Assembly: GCA_946902875.1 (NCBI GenBank)
Contig: OX336359.1
Coordinates: 3,720,001 to 3,784,000 of the forward strand
Length of the DNA stretch: 64,000 nt
Direction of reading: 5' to 3'
From: Nematopogon swammerdamellus
Taxonomy: Eukaryota; Arthropoda; Insecta; Lepidoptera; Adelidae
Shown piece by piece: positions 9,908 through 19,715 of the stretch. Under the pieces are notes generated by a model. The model was not told the DNA's origin, searched no databases, and saw only the letters and a program-made list of their open reading frames with translations. The position numbers were made by a program, and so were the translations under genes. How positions within the stretch are numbered: the first letter of the stretch is position 1; the number at the start of each line of letters is the position of its first letter.

Positions 9908-10084
9908 ATAAAGTATATTTTCATTTCATAATTATTATGAAATATGCTCTAGTTATTTTGTCCAAACAAACGAAAATTAAAGCGAACAGGCGCGGCATTT
10001 ACTTAAGGCCAAATCGTTCATCGTATAGCGATTCACGTCGTATGCCCACTAGGACACGTTTGGCCGTCCACGATTGTCCATGGT

Positions 10085-10395
10085 TGAGTGATGCATACCT
10101 ACACCTGCTGCTTCACCGTTCGGAACCGGTGTAAAACTGTAGCCCCTTACTAGGTGGTAGGCTCAAATTGTGTCCGACTGGGTTGTAACCACCGTACTGG
10201 ATGTAAGATCACAGATTACTTAATAGTTACTTCGTAACCGCATAGCAGCCTCGGTTGTGTTCTCCTATCTAGTCAAGTATAGCCAGCAATCCAGAGAAGT
10301 CTCCGGAATGGCTCCTACCTTCTCGGAGGTGATATTAGCTGGTCGGAGCATGTGCTTTGGCCCCTCCGACTCAGCCGCCCATTCGGAAACACGGT
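10085..10395 (+). mobile_element. SINE B (head lost)
   Basis: From CACCTGCTGCTTCACCGTTC through TAGGTGGTAGGCTCAAATTG and CAGCAATCCAGAGAAGTCTC to CCCCTCCGACTCAGCC. There are a few small insertions relative to the 33433 copy, for example near 10208-10240. Confidence 0.8.
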
Positions 10396-10679
10396 CAGCC
10401 GCAGTAGTCGAATTTTTCTCGAAATTTGGTCGGTGAGGTAGTGAATAGACCCTTGGTTCTGTTCGTAGTGGCTTGTGCATCGTTAAATTATCGTAAAAGA
10501 ATCGTAAAGGCATCTGCGAGATATCTCGAGAGAGTTGTCCGTGATTCGAAACCAGGTGCACCGGTGAGTTTTTATCTGGACGAATACATGGCCAAATTTA
10601 GTGTCGAATGGTAGTAATAGATGGCGTTAGCAGTTCTGTTGCGTTGCGTTGCAGTGTTGGATTATTGCTGTATTGAGTT

Positions 10680-10710
10680 TACCGCGAGCGAAGCCGCAGG
10701 CAAAAGCTAG
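10680..10710 (+). repeat. Helitron-like 3' end
   Basis: CGCGAGCGAAGCCGCAGGC then AAAAGCTAG followed by T. Isolated 3' terminus; no 5' partner was identified. A weaker end (GGGCAAAAGCTAG) is at 13965-13977. Confidence 0.6.
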
Positions 10711-10814
10711 TAGTCATATAAATGTCAACGTAGACTTAACCGGAAGTGGCGAAATAGGCCAGCCATAGACTACACTGACTCAGGGGTCGGGGCGGCCAGT
10801 AGTCAAGCAGAAAA

Positions 10815-11155
10815 CTATTTTTTTTTTTATGGAAACTGACACGGTTGGCTACATCACGTACAACGTCTGTGATGTCAGCCCATAACACCGGGTGAACTAG
10901 GTGCCATGTCAGTGCTTCCCCCTTTGACCGTGCCGGCTACACTGAACTGGTCGGAATCGGACCGACGTTTCATTCAGTGCGGTGGTACCAGCCCGGCCGG
11001 GTTAAACCCTACCACCTAGTAAGGTAAGAAGGGAAGGCCATTTTTTTATTGCTACTAACATGGTTGGCTACATCACCTACAACGTCCGTGATGTCAGCCC
11101 ATAACACCGGGTGAACTAGGTGCCATGTCAGTGCTTCCCCCTTTGATAGTCAATA
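10815..11155 (-). mobile_element. two SINE A 3' halves in tandem
   Basis: 10815-11037 and 11040-11155 are both minus-strand SINE A 3' parts, each with GACACGG/AACATGG-type ends and GTGATGTCAGCCCATAACAC. The second is cut in the TTCCCCCTTTGAT region. Tandem or successive insertion at the same A-run. Confidence 0.75.
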
Positions 11156-11204
11156 GTTCCGCTATACCATATACCTGCCAAAAAATCATATTCGTATATC
11201 TTTT

Positions 11205-11495
11205 GTCTGTCTGCCCGCAATGCAAACGACCTGTGGCGCCATCTATTATTTGGTAGCGTGAATATGTACTAATCGATTCTTAGCAGGTTTCTTGTTTGGG
11301 GACCCTCTTAAATTTTTGATTTTTGCTTTTTTCATTATTTGTTGGCATATCCGCCACAATAACACTTATTCTGTGAAAATTTTAACCGTCTACCTATTAC
11401 GGTTCAAAAGATGCAGCCCTAGGACGGACGGACGGACAGACAGAGGGCGTAGGCTTAGTAAATATACTTCCGTATGGATACGAAACCCTAAAAAA
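11205..11495 (+). repeat. 'GGCCAAGTGCGAGTC' repeat, 3' part
   Basis: Contains the GGCGCCATCTATTATT block, CATATCCGCCACAATAACAC, a GGACGGACGGACAGACAG tract and the terminal CGAAACCCTAAAAA. Plus strand. Confidence 0.7.
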
Positions 11496-11504
11496 ATTCA
11501 TTAC

Positions 11505-11695
11505 CCCCACAGAACCAGTAAACTCTGGAACGCTCTACCTGCCCACATATTTCCCCCCAAGTATAGCCTCGGGTCATTCAAGAGAGGCGTGAATGGGCAC
11601 CTGTCAGGCCGGCATGGCATGCGTCCGAATGTCCATGGGCGTCGCTAGACACCTTATGGGTGACTCGGCGCCACATGTCGCGCTTAGTATAAAAA
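11505..11695 (+). pseudogene. LINE-alpha 3' end fragment
   Basis: ACAGAACCAGTAAACTCTGG through CATATTTCCCCCCAAGTATAG to the GTCGCTAGACACCTTATGGG 3' UTR and an A-run. Joined directly to the preceding repeat near an A-rich site. Confidence 0.85.
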
Positions 11696-11828
11696 AAACC
11701 TGTCCTCTCATAATCCTACTTCGTATTCGATTCAAAATGAGATTCGTTTGTGTATAAGCAAATGTTTTTTGAATACGTGATTTCTCCCCGCCGCACCCCT
11801 CCCCCCGCCTCCCTGTTTCCCGGTTCCT

Positions 11829-11872
11829 ATTGGCCGACAGGTGGAACATTCCAACAACGCTCGGGTATAAAT
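11829..11872 (+). promoter_or_regulatory. candidate pol II promoter (inverted CCAAT, HSE-like, TATA)
   Basis: ATTGG (inverted CCAAT) at 11829-11833, GGAACATTCCA at 11843-11853 (fits a GAAnnTTC heat-shock-element dimer) and TATAAAT at 11866-11872 lie in promoter-like order. They follow a GC-rich stretch of CCCCGCC runs. Downstream is an open frame at 11911-12108 that I do not recognise. It could be a fragment of a real promoter, a transposon promoter, or chance. Confidence 0.35.
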
Positions 11873-12689
11873 TTTGGGCGGGCGTGGTGCGTGCGTTGAT
11901 TTAAATTTTTTTGCACATTTACTTGTCTTCGTATTCTTTTAAAATTTGGCAACCAGGCAACGAATTAAAAATATTACGCTTTATGCAATTCAATGAGGGG
12001 CAAAGGATCGCAGAAGATTGTCTTCGAATCAACAGGTTCACCATGTTGATTCGAAGGCAGTCGCTTATTACTACGTATCCAGTGACGACACGCAGCATGA
12101 TATTTTAAATTGAATTATACTAATTTCAAAGTGCGTTGTAATTCTCAGAACTCTCAGAACAGTAATTATTAGTAAAATCTCTCCAATACCACTTTCGTTA
12201 TTTACTTATTTATATATTTATGTTATTATTATTTTATTTACAATATTTTTGGTGGGACTGTTGTTGTTTTAGTCTTAAATTGAAGTTTTATTTAATGATG
12301 ATGATGATGATGATGAGGTAATTTTAGGTTTTACATTAAAAAAGTAAAATTTTTTATAAGATAAAATTACAATTAAATTAAAAAATACAATAACAATGAA
12401 ATTGTATTTAATCTATTTTGGTCAGTGGCTCACAGCACCGCTGAAATAAAGGACTTCTGTCATCAGGCTGACGATTTAGATTTTTTATTTTATTTTAATT
12501 AGTGTTTAGATTGGTTAATTTTATTCTGTCACATTAAAGTAGTTCTGTTTATTATAATCTCTGTAATAAACATTACAGAGTAAAATTGATCAAATAACAC
12601 TGATGTATCCGCTAAAATGCTTTTAGGAAATAAATGAATATAAATCTTAATTTAATTTTAGTTTTGCTTCATTTCCCTAAACAAAACTT
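11873..12689. other. AT-rich spacer, no gene recognised
   Basis: A 65-codon frame at 11911-12108 follows the promoter-like cluster but has no recognisable domain. A small hairpin (TTCGAATCAACA with its inverse) lies at 12019-12056. Otherwise it is AT-rich with a (GAT)n tract at 12295-12316. Confidence 0.5.
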
Positions 12690-13355
12690 AACTGACATTG
12701 TTGGCTGCATAACTTCCTACTCCCGTGATGTGAGTACTCCCATTACGCATTCCTGTCGAAATTAGATCCCATACCAGTGCGTATATTTTGTCACATTACA
12801 AGGCAAACGGACTACTATACAGGGTGTTAAAACGGCGAGTACATTAATTTCGCCAGCGCAATCCTCATGTTTTTCCTAGACAAAAAAGCAAATAAAGTTT
12901 TTCTCTAAAGTGTCTAGTTTTTGAGATATGAATTTTTGAAATGTACGTTTTCGTCTAGTGTAATTTAACGCGTTGTTGCCGCTCCGCACCCTCCGCCTGC
13001 CGACCTCCAGTCCTCCACTCATAAAACTGACCCCCGCCCCTCCCGCCATCACCTCCGTCCGAGGCGCTCACGTCTCACCCACTCTTCCCCCCGCCGCGCC
13101 GCCCTGTTGTCATTAGATCATTTTTACACTAAAATAATCAATTAGTTTGTATGAAAACTGTAACTTTTTATTTAAAGGGAATTCAGAAAAAAGTTATTTG
13201 ACTTTTTTGTTACTCTTGATCCCAATAATCATTTCCTAAATTTAATGTACTTGCCGTTTTTACACCCTGTATAGGCATTTCGACCGACTTTCATTCATTA
13301 CCGTGGTGGTAGCAATCCCGGCCACTCCCCACCGAGTAAAATAAGATAAGGGAAA
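12690..13355 (-). mobile_element. old SINE A copy split by a TA-flanked MITE
   Basis: Diverged minus-strand SINE A at 12690-12815 (TGTTGGCTGCATAAC...CCATACCAGTGCG) and 13274-13355 (GGCATTTCGACCGACTTTC..CCGTGGTGG), interrupted by the MITE at 12818-13271. Confidence 0.65.
12818..13271. mobile_element. TA-flanked MITE with TACAGGGTGT ends
   Basis: Left end TACAGGGTGTTAAAACGGC; the right end is the inverse (TACAGGGTGTAAAAACGGC). AGTACATTAA is also shared. It is flanked by TA on both sides, which suggests a Tc1/mariner-type origin. The interior has a CT-rich stretch at 12975-13105. No transposase ORF. Confidence 0.75.
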
Positions 13356-14521
13356 TATTGATAAATAAAAAAAATTTAATATGTCGCCAGCACAAAACGT
13401 CAGCGCCCTAAATAGCTTAGTGCGTTCCACTCCGCCCTTTTCCGCATACCGAAATTCCACTGACCTTTGACGGAGTGTGGCAGACATTCCCGGAGTCCGC
13501 GAATTGTCAAATGAAAGTTACAACCATAAATGCTGGGAGACACCAACGAACAGGCAGAAAATCTCATTCGTAAGCACATGCTTAAGGCTGCGATATGCAA
13601 ATTTCGAGATTTTTGAAATAAAAAAAAAATATTTCAGAAAAACCAGGCCACACAGAAAAAATATAAAAATAGATCACGAAAGCCAAGAATAAAGAGAACT
13701 TTATAAAAAAAAATTTTACTCAAAATGTGGCTTATTTACTTAACAAACCCCCTTCAAACCCCACCTTGTCGTAAACAATAATAATTGCTAACATGGTGTT
13801 TTTAGCAGCTTTTTCCAGGGTCAACCCATACAAAAACTAAAAAACAAGCAGCATAAACCCTCGTTCTCATCTTTTTCTTGGGCTTCTCCTAAACATCTTG
13901 TGTATATTTTCTTAATAATTTCTTCTAAAAAAACGTAATATTTACGTTTAAAATGGATTTGCTAGGGCAAAAGCTAGTAAATAAATAATTATCTCTTTCT
14001 CAAACACCAAATCTGTTATGTCACTGAATCCAAAAATGTGTGTCAAATCATATCTCATAAACACAATGGATTAAAGCGAGCGACAACCAAAACCACGACC
14101 CTGCGGAACAAAACGTTCTTTCACATCAAAGCAAAAACGTAATTATTTCCGCTGCAAGAACGTGATTTCAGTAAATTACCGGGTCGGAGACTTTAAAAGG
14201 CGGCAATAAAGCTATTATCCAGGCCATTAATTCGTTTAAGACAGATTATTTAAATCAACTATTGTTTAGGATAGCGAGGAAATTCCGAACAAGGAAAACA
14301 CGGAGCCGTTCAAAAATGTAGAACCGCTACTGTCAAATACTGCACACAATTGACATACAACATAATCTTCACACAATTTAAATTACGTTCCACACGCTTT
14401 ATTCTGAAAATCGTAGTGAGCACAGTAATCGGTGATTTCTTTCAGTCAACCTTTGGGTGACGTAATAAGTGATGAGGAATAAATATATTCAATACATTTT
14501 AATCAGTTGAAAGAAACTTTA
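13356..14521. other. mostly unique sequence, no gene seen
   Basis: Short open stretches near 13400-13690 have no recognisable domain. A Helitron-type 3' end (GGGCAAAAGCTAG then T) lies at 13965-13977. The rest is AT-rich. Confidence 0.5.
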
Positions 14522-14935
14522 GAAAACCGGCCAAGTGCGAGTCGAACTCGCGCACTGAGGGTTCCTTATCGCCATGTCAAGGTTAGCGCCACTCGCGCCA
14601 TCTATGTCGTGTTATGAAATGCTTCATATTAGTTAAATGTCATGATGAGTTAAAATGCTTCACAATCTAATCGGTAGATGGCACGCGCGCATACACTTTT
14701 TGGTTTGTTCTATGGGAAGGCCCGTGAATTTTTTACTTTTTCTTATTTTTATTATTTCTTGTTATATCGGCCATAATAACACAGATTCTGTGAAAATTTC
14801 AACGGGCTACCTAATACGGTTCAAGAGATACAGCCCTCGGACAGACAGACAGACAGACAGACGGACGGACAGACAGACAGACGGCGTAGACTTAGTAATA
14901 GGGTCCCGTATCGGTTATGGAACCCTAAAAAGAAA
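14522..14935 (+). repeat. 'GGCCAAGTGCGAGTC' repeat, full-length plus-strand copy
   Basis: Starts ACCGGCCAAGTGCGAGTCG and ends TTATGGAACCCTAAAAAG. Internal blocks: GCGCCATCTATG, GTAGATGGCACGCGCGC, TATCGGCCATAATAACAC, TAATACGGTTCAAGAGATAC, a CAGACAGACAGACGG tract. GGGTTCC near the left end and GGAACCC at the right end form a subterminal inverted pair. No protein is encoded. Confidence 0.75.
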
Positions 14936-15163
14936 AAAGGCAGTTTTCAGCGTTTATTTATCAATTTCAATGCGTTTATTTGTGCGAAATTTTGCGGACG
15001 CATTTTCAAAGGCTTGCACACTTTTTGTGCAATTAAATTTGTAGCTGTAGTGTTTTCCTGGTTGATATTTTTGCGATTCACACTTTAAATCAAAATTGTC
15101 CGTTTGACCAGCACTGACATAACGACTGGACAAAAAGGTAGATTTCATACTTGATTTTGATTT
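14936..15163. other. spacer
   Basis: No recognisable element; short frames only. Confidence 0.4.
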
Positions 15164-15490
15164 GTACCGTGTGGGGCCGGTACTTTAAAAGAATAGCCCC
15201 ACTGCATCTCTCCCCGTGTATGTCGTAAAAGGCGACTAAGGGATATGACTCCCTTCTTATATTACTAGGTGGTAGGGTTTAACCCGCCCGGGTTGGTACC
15301 ACCGCACTGAATGAAAGGTCGGTCGAAACGGCTATGTAAATAGTTTGTATTTTCCGTCCAGTTCAGTGTAGCCGGCACGACCGAGGGGAGGCACTGACGT
15401 GGCACCAAGTTCACACGGTGTTATGGGCTGACATCATGGATGTTGTAGGTGATGTTTGGCGAAACCGTGTCAGTTTGCATAAAAAAAAAA
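15164..15490 (+). mobile_element. SINE C, full length
   Basis: Head GTACCGTGTGGGGCCGGTAC, then TTTAAAAGAATAGCCCCACT (a GTGGGGC/GCCCCAC hairpin) and GTCGTAAAAGGCGACTAAGG. Core TAGGTGGTAGGGTTTAACCC and GGTTGGTACCACCGCACTG. Body CCGTCCAGTTCAGTGTAGCC, CCGGCACGACCGA. End GTGTCAGTTTGCATAAAAA with an A-run. Confidence 0.9.
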
Positions 15491-15538
15491 AACCTGATGA
15501 CTGCACTTATACATATTTCAGTTTGAGGATGAAAATAT

Positions 15539-15866
15539 ATACCGTGTGGGGCCGGTACTTAAAGAGAATATACCCACTGCATCTCTCCCCATGCATGTCG
15601 TAAAAGGCGACTAAGGGGTAAGGACAAGATGCCGTGCTAAAGGGCGACAGGCTCGCCGCCTCTCACCTTGGCACGGTGCTTCCACCGAGTCATGCAGCAG
15701 GTGGGTCTTCGTGCCTTACTTGCTGCTTGATCGATTTAATCTTGTTCGAATACTTTGCGAAACGTGGTGGCCGGTGTTGTGCTGTAATTGACCAGAGTTC
15801 TTGCAGCACAACACCGATTACTCTTGATTACCCCGATTGTCGGGATTCAGCGTGTGTGATATATAT
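15539..15866 (+). mobile_element. SINE D, full length
   Basis: Same head as SINE C (ACCGTGTGGGGCCGGTACTT...AAGGCGACTAAGGGGTAAGG) but an unrelated body: GCCGTGCTAAAGGGCGACAG, CACCTTGGCACGGTGCTTCC, GTGGGTCTTCGTGCCTTACT, GCAGCACAACACCGATTACT, ending ATTCAGCGTGTGTGATATAT. The tail is TA/TATG-type rather than poly-A. Confidence 0.9.
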
Positions 15867-15868
15867 AT

Positions 15869-16249
15869 TTTTTTTATGGAAACTGACACGGTTGGCTACA
15901 TCACCTACAACGTCCGTGATGTCAGCCCATAACACCGGGTGAACTAGGTGCCATGTCAGTGCTTCCCCCTTTGATCGTGCCGGCTACACTGAACTGGTCG
16001 GAAAACACAAACTATTTACATAGCCGTTTAGACCGACGTTTCATTCAGTGCGGTGGGACCAACCCGGGCGGGTTAAACCCTACCACCAAGTAAGATTAGG
16101 AGGGAAGGGACCTACAGTTTTACGAGGAATCCGAACCTCGGTCAGCCTTCAACGGTCAGCGGTCACCCATCCAAGTACTGACCGCACCCAGCGTTGCTTA
16201 ACATTCAATAGCGACAGTTGACTGTCTGCACCACTGAGCTATCGAGGCT
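15869..16249 (-). mobile_element. SINE A, full length
   Basis: The T-run at 15869 (poly-A on minus) leads into the body and core. The head is at 16150-16249, with plus-strand form GTCACCCATCCAAGTACTG (5S-like segment), GTTGCTTAAC and CACTGAGCTATCGAGGCTG (tRNA-like A box). It sits directly against the tail of the SINE D copy. Confidence 0.9.
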
Positions 16250-16261
16250 GACAAATATGGC

Positions 16262-16620
16262 TGATATGTAGATAGATAGATAGAATATACTTTATTGCTC
16301 CAGAAAACCATTTACACAAACAGACAATAAGTAATGTACATGAGGGGCAAAGGCGGACTTATCCCTTACAGGAATTTCTCCCAGTCAACCTTTGGATGTT
16401 TGAGAGTCGTATGTTGTGAGATATAAGTAGGTAGTAGCAAAATACTTGAGTGTGGGAGTGTATAATATAATATAAGGAAAATAACTATGATAAACTACAA
16501 TATACACTACATATAAGTACGTACTAGTTAATTAAACATATAAACTACTATTTATAAATTACATTAAATACATATGTATGTATGTATGTATGTAAGTAAT
16601 TATATTTTTAGGGTACCGTA
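16262..16620 (-). mobile_element. LINE-gamma 3' UTR fragment
   Basis: (TAGA)n at 16264, TACTTTATTGCTCCAGAAAA, GGCGGACTTATCCCTTACAG and CAACCTTTGGATGTTTGAGA match 61155-61500. Minus orientation, no coding part. Confidence 0.85.
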
Positions 16621-16669
16621 CCGTGCCGGTACGCAACAATAGTAGACACACCACTGCAGCTCCGTAGGG

Positions 16670-17295
16670 GTGTCGGGTTCTATCGCTTATTCCATGGGGA
16701 GTGCTCGGAGGAGCTGTTAAACGCGATCCCGCCGTCCGCCTCCGCACCACGCGCACCGGGCAGGGATTGCATCCCTACACGCTGGACTTACCGCGGATGC
16801 GTACCAATCGGTTCTGCATCTTTCCTCTCATCATCAGCCTGTATCGGTCCACTGCTGGACATAGGCCTCTCCCAAGGCACGCTACCACACGCGGTCTTCC
16901 GCTCTTCTCATCCATCCACTCCCGGCTACCTTTTTTAGGTCATCTGTCCACCTAGCCGGGGGGCGTCCCACGCTACGTTTGCTTGTACGTGGCCTCCATT
17001 CGAGCACCCGTCTACCCCATTTGTCCCCGGTTGTCGGGTCTACGACAGATGTGCCCAGCCCACTGCCACTTCAGCTTGCTTATTTTCTTAGCAATGTCGA
17101 CTACCTTAGTTCTTTGACGTATCACGTCGTTACGGATTTTATCGGTCAAATAAATTATCTTTAAATTATCAAAGAAAGAATCTTTCCTCTACAGAACCGG
17201 TAAACGCTGGAACGCTCTCCCTGCTCATATATTTCCTCCGAGACTGTATCTCGGTTCCTTCAAGAGGGGCGTGAATGGCTCAGGCCATACATACG
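16670..17295 (+). pseudogene. LINE-alpha 3' fragment split by an RTE insertion
   Basis: 16670-16828 (TTCCATGGGGAGTGCTCGGA...CCAATCGGTTCTGC) and 17180-17295 (CTACAGAACCGGTAAACGCT...GGGGCGTGAATGG) are two halves of one LINE-alpha 3' fragment. The interruption has an 11-bp target duplication, ATCTTTCCTCT, at 16818-16828 and 17180-17190. Confidence 0.85.
16829..17179 (-). pseudogene. RTE-type LINE, C-terminal fragment
   Basis: On minus strand the reading includes RWTDDLKKVAGSGWMRRAED, then after one frame break RALGEAYVQQWTDTG, and ends in TGATGATG. ARW.DDL..VAG and EAYVQQW are the hallmark C-terminus of lepidopteran RTE/BovB-like endonuclease-reverse transcriptases. 5'-truncated, 351 bp, bounded by an 11-bp target-site duplication. 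Confidence 0.85.
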
Positions 17296-17299
17296 TACA

Positions 17300-17425
17300 G
17301 AAATTTTTCTAAAATGGTCAATTTAGTTTTAGTATCATAGAGTCTACAAACGCAGTATCTCATAAAACAATGTAACGTACTCCATGACCATCCCTTAGAG
17401 ATTTATTATTAGTATTTATTGATTT
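17300..17425 (-). repeat. Helitron-like 5' fragment
   Basis: Plus-strand form AATTTTTCTAAAATGGTCAATTTAG..CATAGAGTCTACAAACGC..CCATGACCATCCCTTAGAG..TTATTATTAGTATT. Same 5' region as 5965-6100 and 45310-45440. Confidence 0.65.
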
Positions 17426-17813
17426 TAAGCGTTAGGGGGCGTCATATCATTAGGGGGAGTCATACATTCTGTATGTTAATTTATATAATTTAATGTGATA
17501 AATGAGACGTTGATTATGTAATCAATCATCCAATTTTACGATTACGATAGCATTGGGTCCATAAGGATAAAAAAAGCCCAATGAAATAAAAATGATTGAC
17601 TTTGACTTCATACGGTAATAGATATTCATAGAACGCAACCGATAGCAAACCTGTTAGCTTTCTCATAACATTGTTGTGAGTTTGTAATACTTTCTAACGG
17701 TATGAGTTAATTCAAAAAGTTATACATCAAATGCATAAGTCGTGTATCTGTGATGGTCGTTGGCAGTTTGACAGTGCTAATTAAAAAGTTTCTAACTACC
17801 CGCTCTAGCGATG
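17426..17813. other. spacer, no gene seen
   Basis: AT-rich, no recognisable element. Confidence 0.5.
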
Positions 17814-17821
17814 AACTAGAC

Positions 17822-18279
17822 CAGGGGTCTCCAAACTATTTTACAGGCGGGCCACATTGACTTATCAAAAAATATTGGCGAGCCAGCATCAAACGTAATT
17901 GTTTTTCTATATAAAATGTAAACTCAAAATGTCTAGGTATTTTCCCTAAATAATGTGTAGTATAATAATGAGGAAAATTAAACAACAATTATATCTTTAA
18001 TACTGGGATCGAATTTTGTGGTATCTATTATTAAATGATATTAAATGTTCATCAGAGAGCCTTATGCGTCGGTGCGGCGGCGCTGCGCCGCTATCCGACC
18101 GACCGAATAGCACTGGTGCCATTGGTGCTATGTTGACTCTAGTTAAGAGACTCTACCTAGAGTCTAGGTAAGCAGCTCGCCCATGCACAATTTAGGATGA
18201 ATTAAAAATAAATATTTAGGCTACAAAGGTGGCGCGGGCCGGACAAAGTGCGACGCGGGCCGTAGTTTGGAGACCGCTG
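17822..18279. mobile_element. hAT-type MITE with 8-bp TSD
   Basis: Left end CAGGGGTCTCCAAACTA and right end TAGTTTGGAGACCGCTG are inverse copies with one mismatch. Flanks are AACTAGAC (17814-17821) and AACTAGGC (18280-18287), an 8-bp duplication with one change. CAG..CTG ends plus 8-bp TSDs identify hAT. GGGCC-rich subterminal stretches are present on both sides. No transposase. Confidence 0.85.
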
Positions 18280-18354
18280 AACTAGGCAACCGGTTGTTAG
18301 GAATTAGTTCAACGCAGCAGCTGTTATGTTGAAAATAGAATGGATAGGTACCCA

Positions 18355-19106
18355 CGCCTCGGTAGCTCAGTGGTGCGGCCGGTCGACTGTCGGTCGTGAT
18401 AATAAGCGGCGGGTTGCCCAGTGCTTTGGGCATCGGCTTCTCATGCGAGAGGTCCGAGGTTTGAATCCGGTCGGCGTGTACCAATAAGTTTTTTCTGACG
18501 AAAACATTTATTTGCATACCTACACCTGCTGCTTCACCGTTCGGAACCGGTGTAAAGACCCCTTCCCTTGCCCCTTACTAGATGGTAGGCTCAAATTGTA
18601 GCCGACTGGGTTGCTACCACCGTACTGGATGTAAGATGGCCGCATAGCAGCCTCGGTTGTGTTCTCCTCTAGTCCAGTAAAGCCAGCAATCCAGGGAAGT
18701 CTCCGGTATGGCACCTACCTTCTCGGAGGCGATATTGGCTCATCGGAGCATGTACTTTGGCTCCTCCGACTCAGCCACCCATACCGGATTGCATTAAAAA
18801 TCACACCTGGGCGCGGTCAGTACTTGGATGGGTTACCGTGGGACTCCACGTAAAACTTATAGCTCCCGTTCCTTCTAACCTTACTGGGTGGTAGGGTTTA
18901 ACCCGCCCGGGTTGATACCACCGAACTGAATGGAAGGTCGGTCGAAACGGCTATGTAAATAGTTCGTGTTTTCCGTCCAGTTCAGTGCAGCCGGCACGAC
19001 CGAAGGGAAGCACTGACACGGCACCTAGTTCACCCGGTGTTATGGGCTGATATCACGGACGTTGTAGGTGATGTATCCAACCGTGTCAATTTGCATAAAA
19101 AAAAAA
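18355..19106 (+). mobile_element. SINE A copy split by SINE B
   Basis: The head (CTCGGTAGCTCAGTGGTGC, GGTCGACTGTCGG) runs to about 18408. It resumes near 18799 with GGGCGCGGTCAGTACTTGG and continues through core and body to GTGTCAATTTGCATAAAAAA. The middle is a complete SINE B. Confidence 0.85.
18409..18798 (+). mobile_element. SINE B, nested inside SINE A
   Basis: tRNA-like head GCGGCGGGTTGCCCAGTG, CATCGGCTTCTCATGCGAGA, B-box-like GGTTTGAATCC; body CACCTGCTGCTTCACCG, TAGATGGTAGGCTCAAATTG, GGAAGTCTCCGGTATGGCAC; end CCACCCATACCGGATTGC. Confidence 0.85.
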
Positions 19107-19164
19107 TCTCTTAAATAAATTTAAAGATACTTTCAAAACCAGCCAATTAATTAGTTAGAATTGT

Positions 19165-19383
19165 TTAATCACATTCGCCATGTGCCAATTTACATACATA
19201 TATAGCGTCACGCCTATTTCCCGGTGGGGTAGGCAGAGACAACGGATCTTCACGTGCAACGATCCAGACACACCTCTGCATCGCCTCTTCCGCTCTCATA
19301 ATGTTCTTCATGCATGCTCGTCGGTTACGGGTACTACGCACTTGATCCTTTTTGAGCATATGCCCGATCTGGTCTAGGTACAA
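19165..19383 (-). pseudogene. LINE-zeta C-terminal fragment with (TATG)n tail
   Basis: On minus, YLDQIGHMLKKDQVRSTRNR, then RACMKNIMRAEEA and a PTPPGNRR region, ending in a TATATGTATGT tail. The same C-terminus occurs at 51001-51266. The motif is common at the end of lepidopteran LINE proteins; I do not assign the clade. Confidence 0.65.
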
Positions 19384-19559
19384 ATTAGTTTTTTTTTATT
19401 AGGTTTAGACACAAATAATCATTCTGTACATACTAAAATACAAATCTTAAAATATATGTTACATGGATAGACACAAAATGGCCAAATTAAAATACTAAGT
19501 AAGCTAATTAAAACTGAAACTAAAACTAATAGAAGAACAAAAAATACAATTTTCACATT

Positions 19560-19715
19560 CACATTGCCACAAACTATTCTTGTTCGCTTGCATGTACTTC
19601 TCCCACATCCCAAAGGTTAGTTAGAATAGAATGCCTCGCGGCATTAAGCTCGCCTGTTGTACCTAATTTTTGTAAATTGGTGTTCAATAAAGAATATATA
19701 CATACATACATACCT
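19560..19715 (+). repeat. 3' tail of an interspersed element
   Basis: TTCTCCCACATCCCAAAGG, GGCATTAAGCTCGCCTGTTG, TGTTCAATAAAGAATATATA then (CATA)n. AATAAA followed by a microsatellite tail suggests a non-LTR or SINE 3' end. The inverse copy is at 57640-57775. Confidence 0.6.

Noticed and set aside
18400..18490. Functional tRNA gene (B box GGTTTGAATCC, CAT-like anticodon loop)
   Set aside because: Acceptor arms do not pair and the segment is the head of SINE B, repeated across the window.
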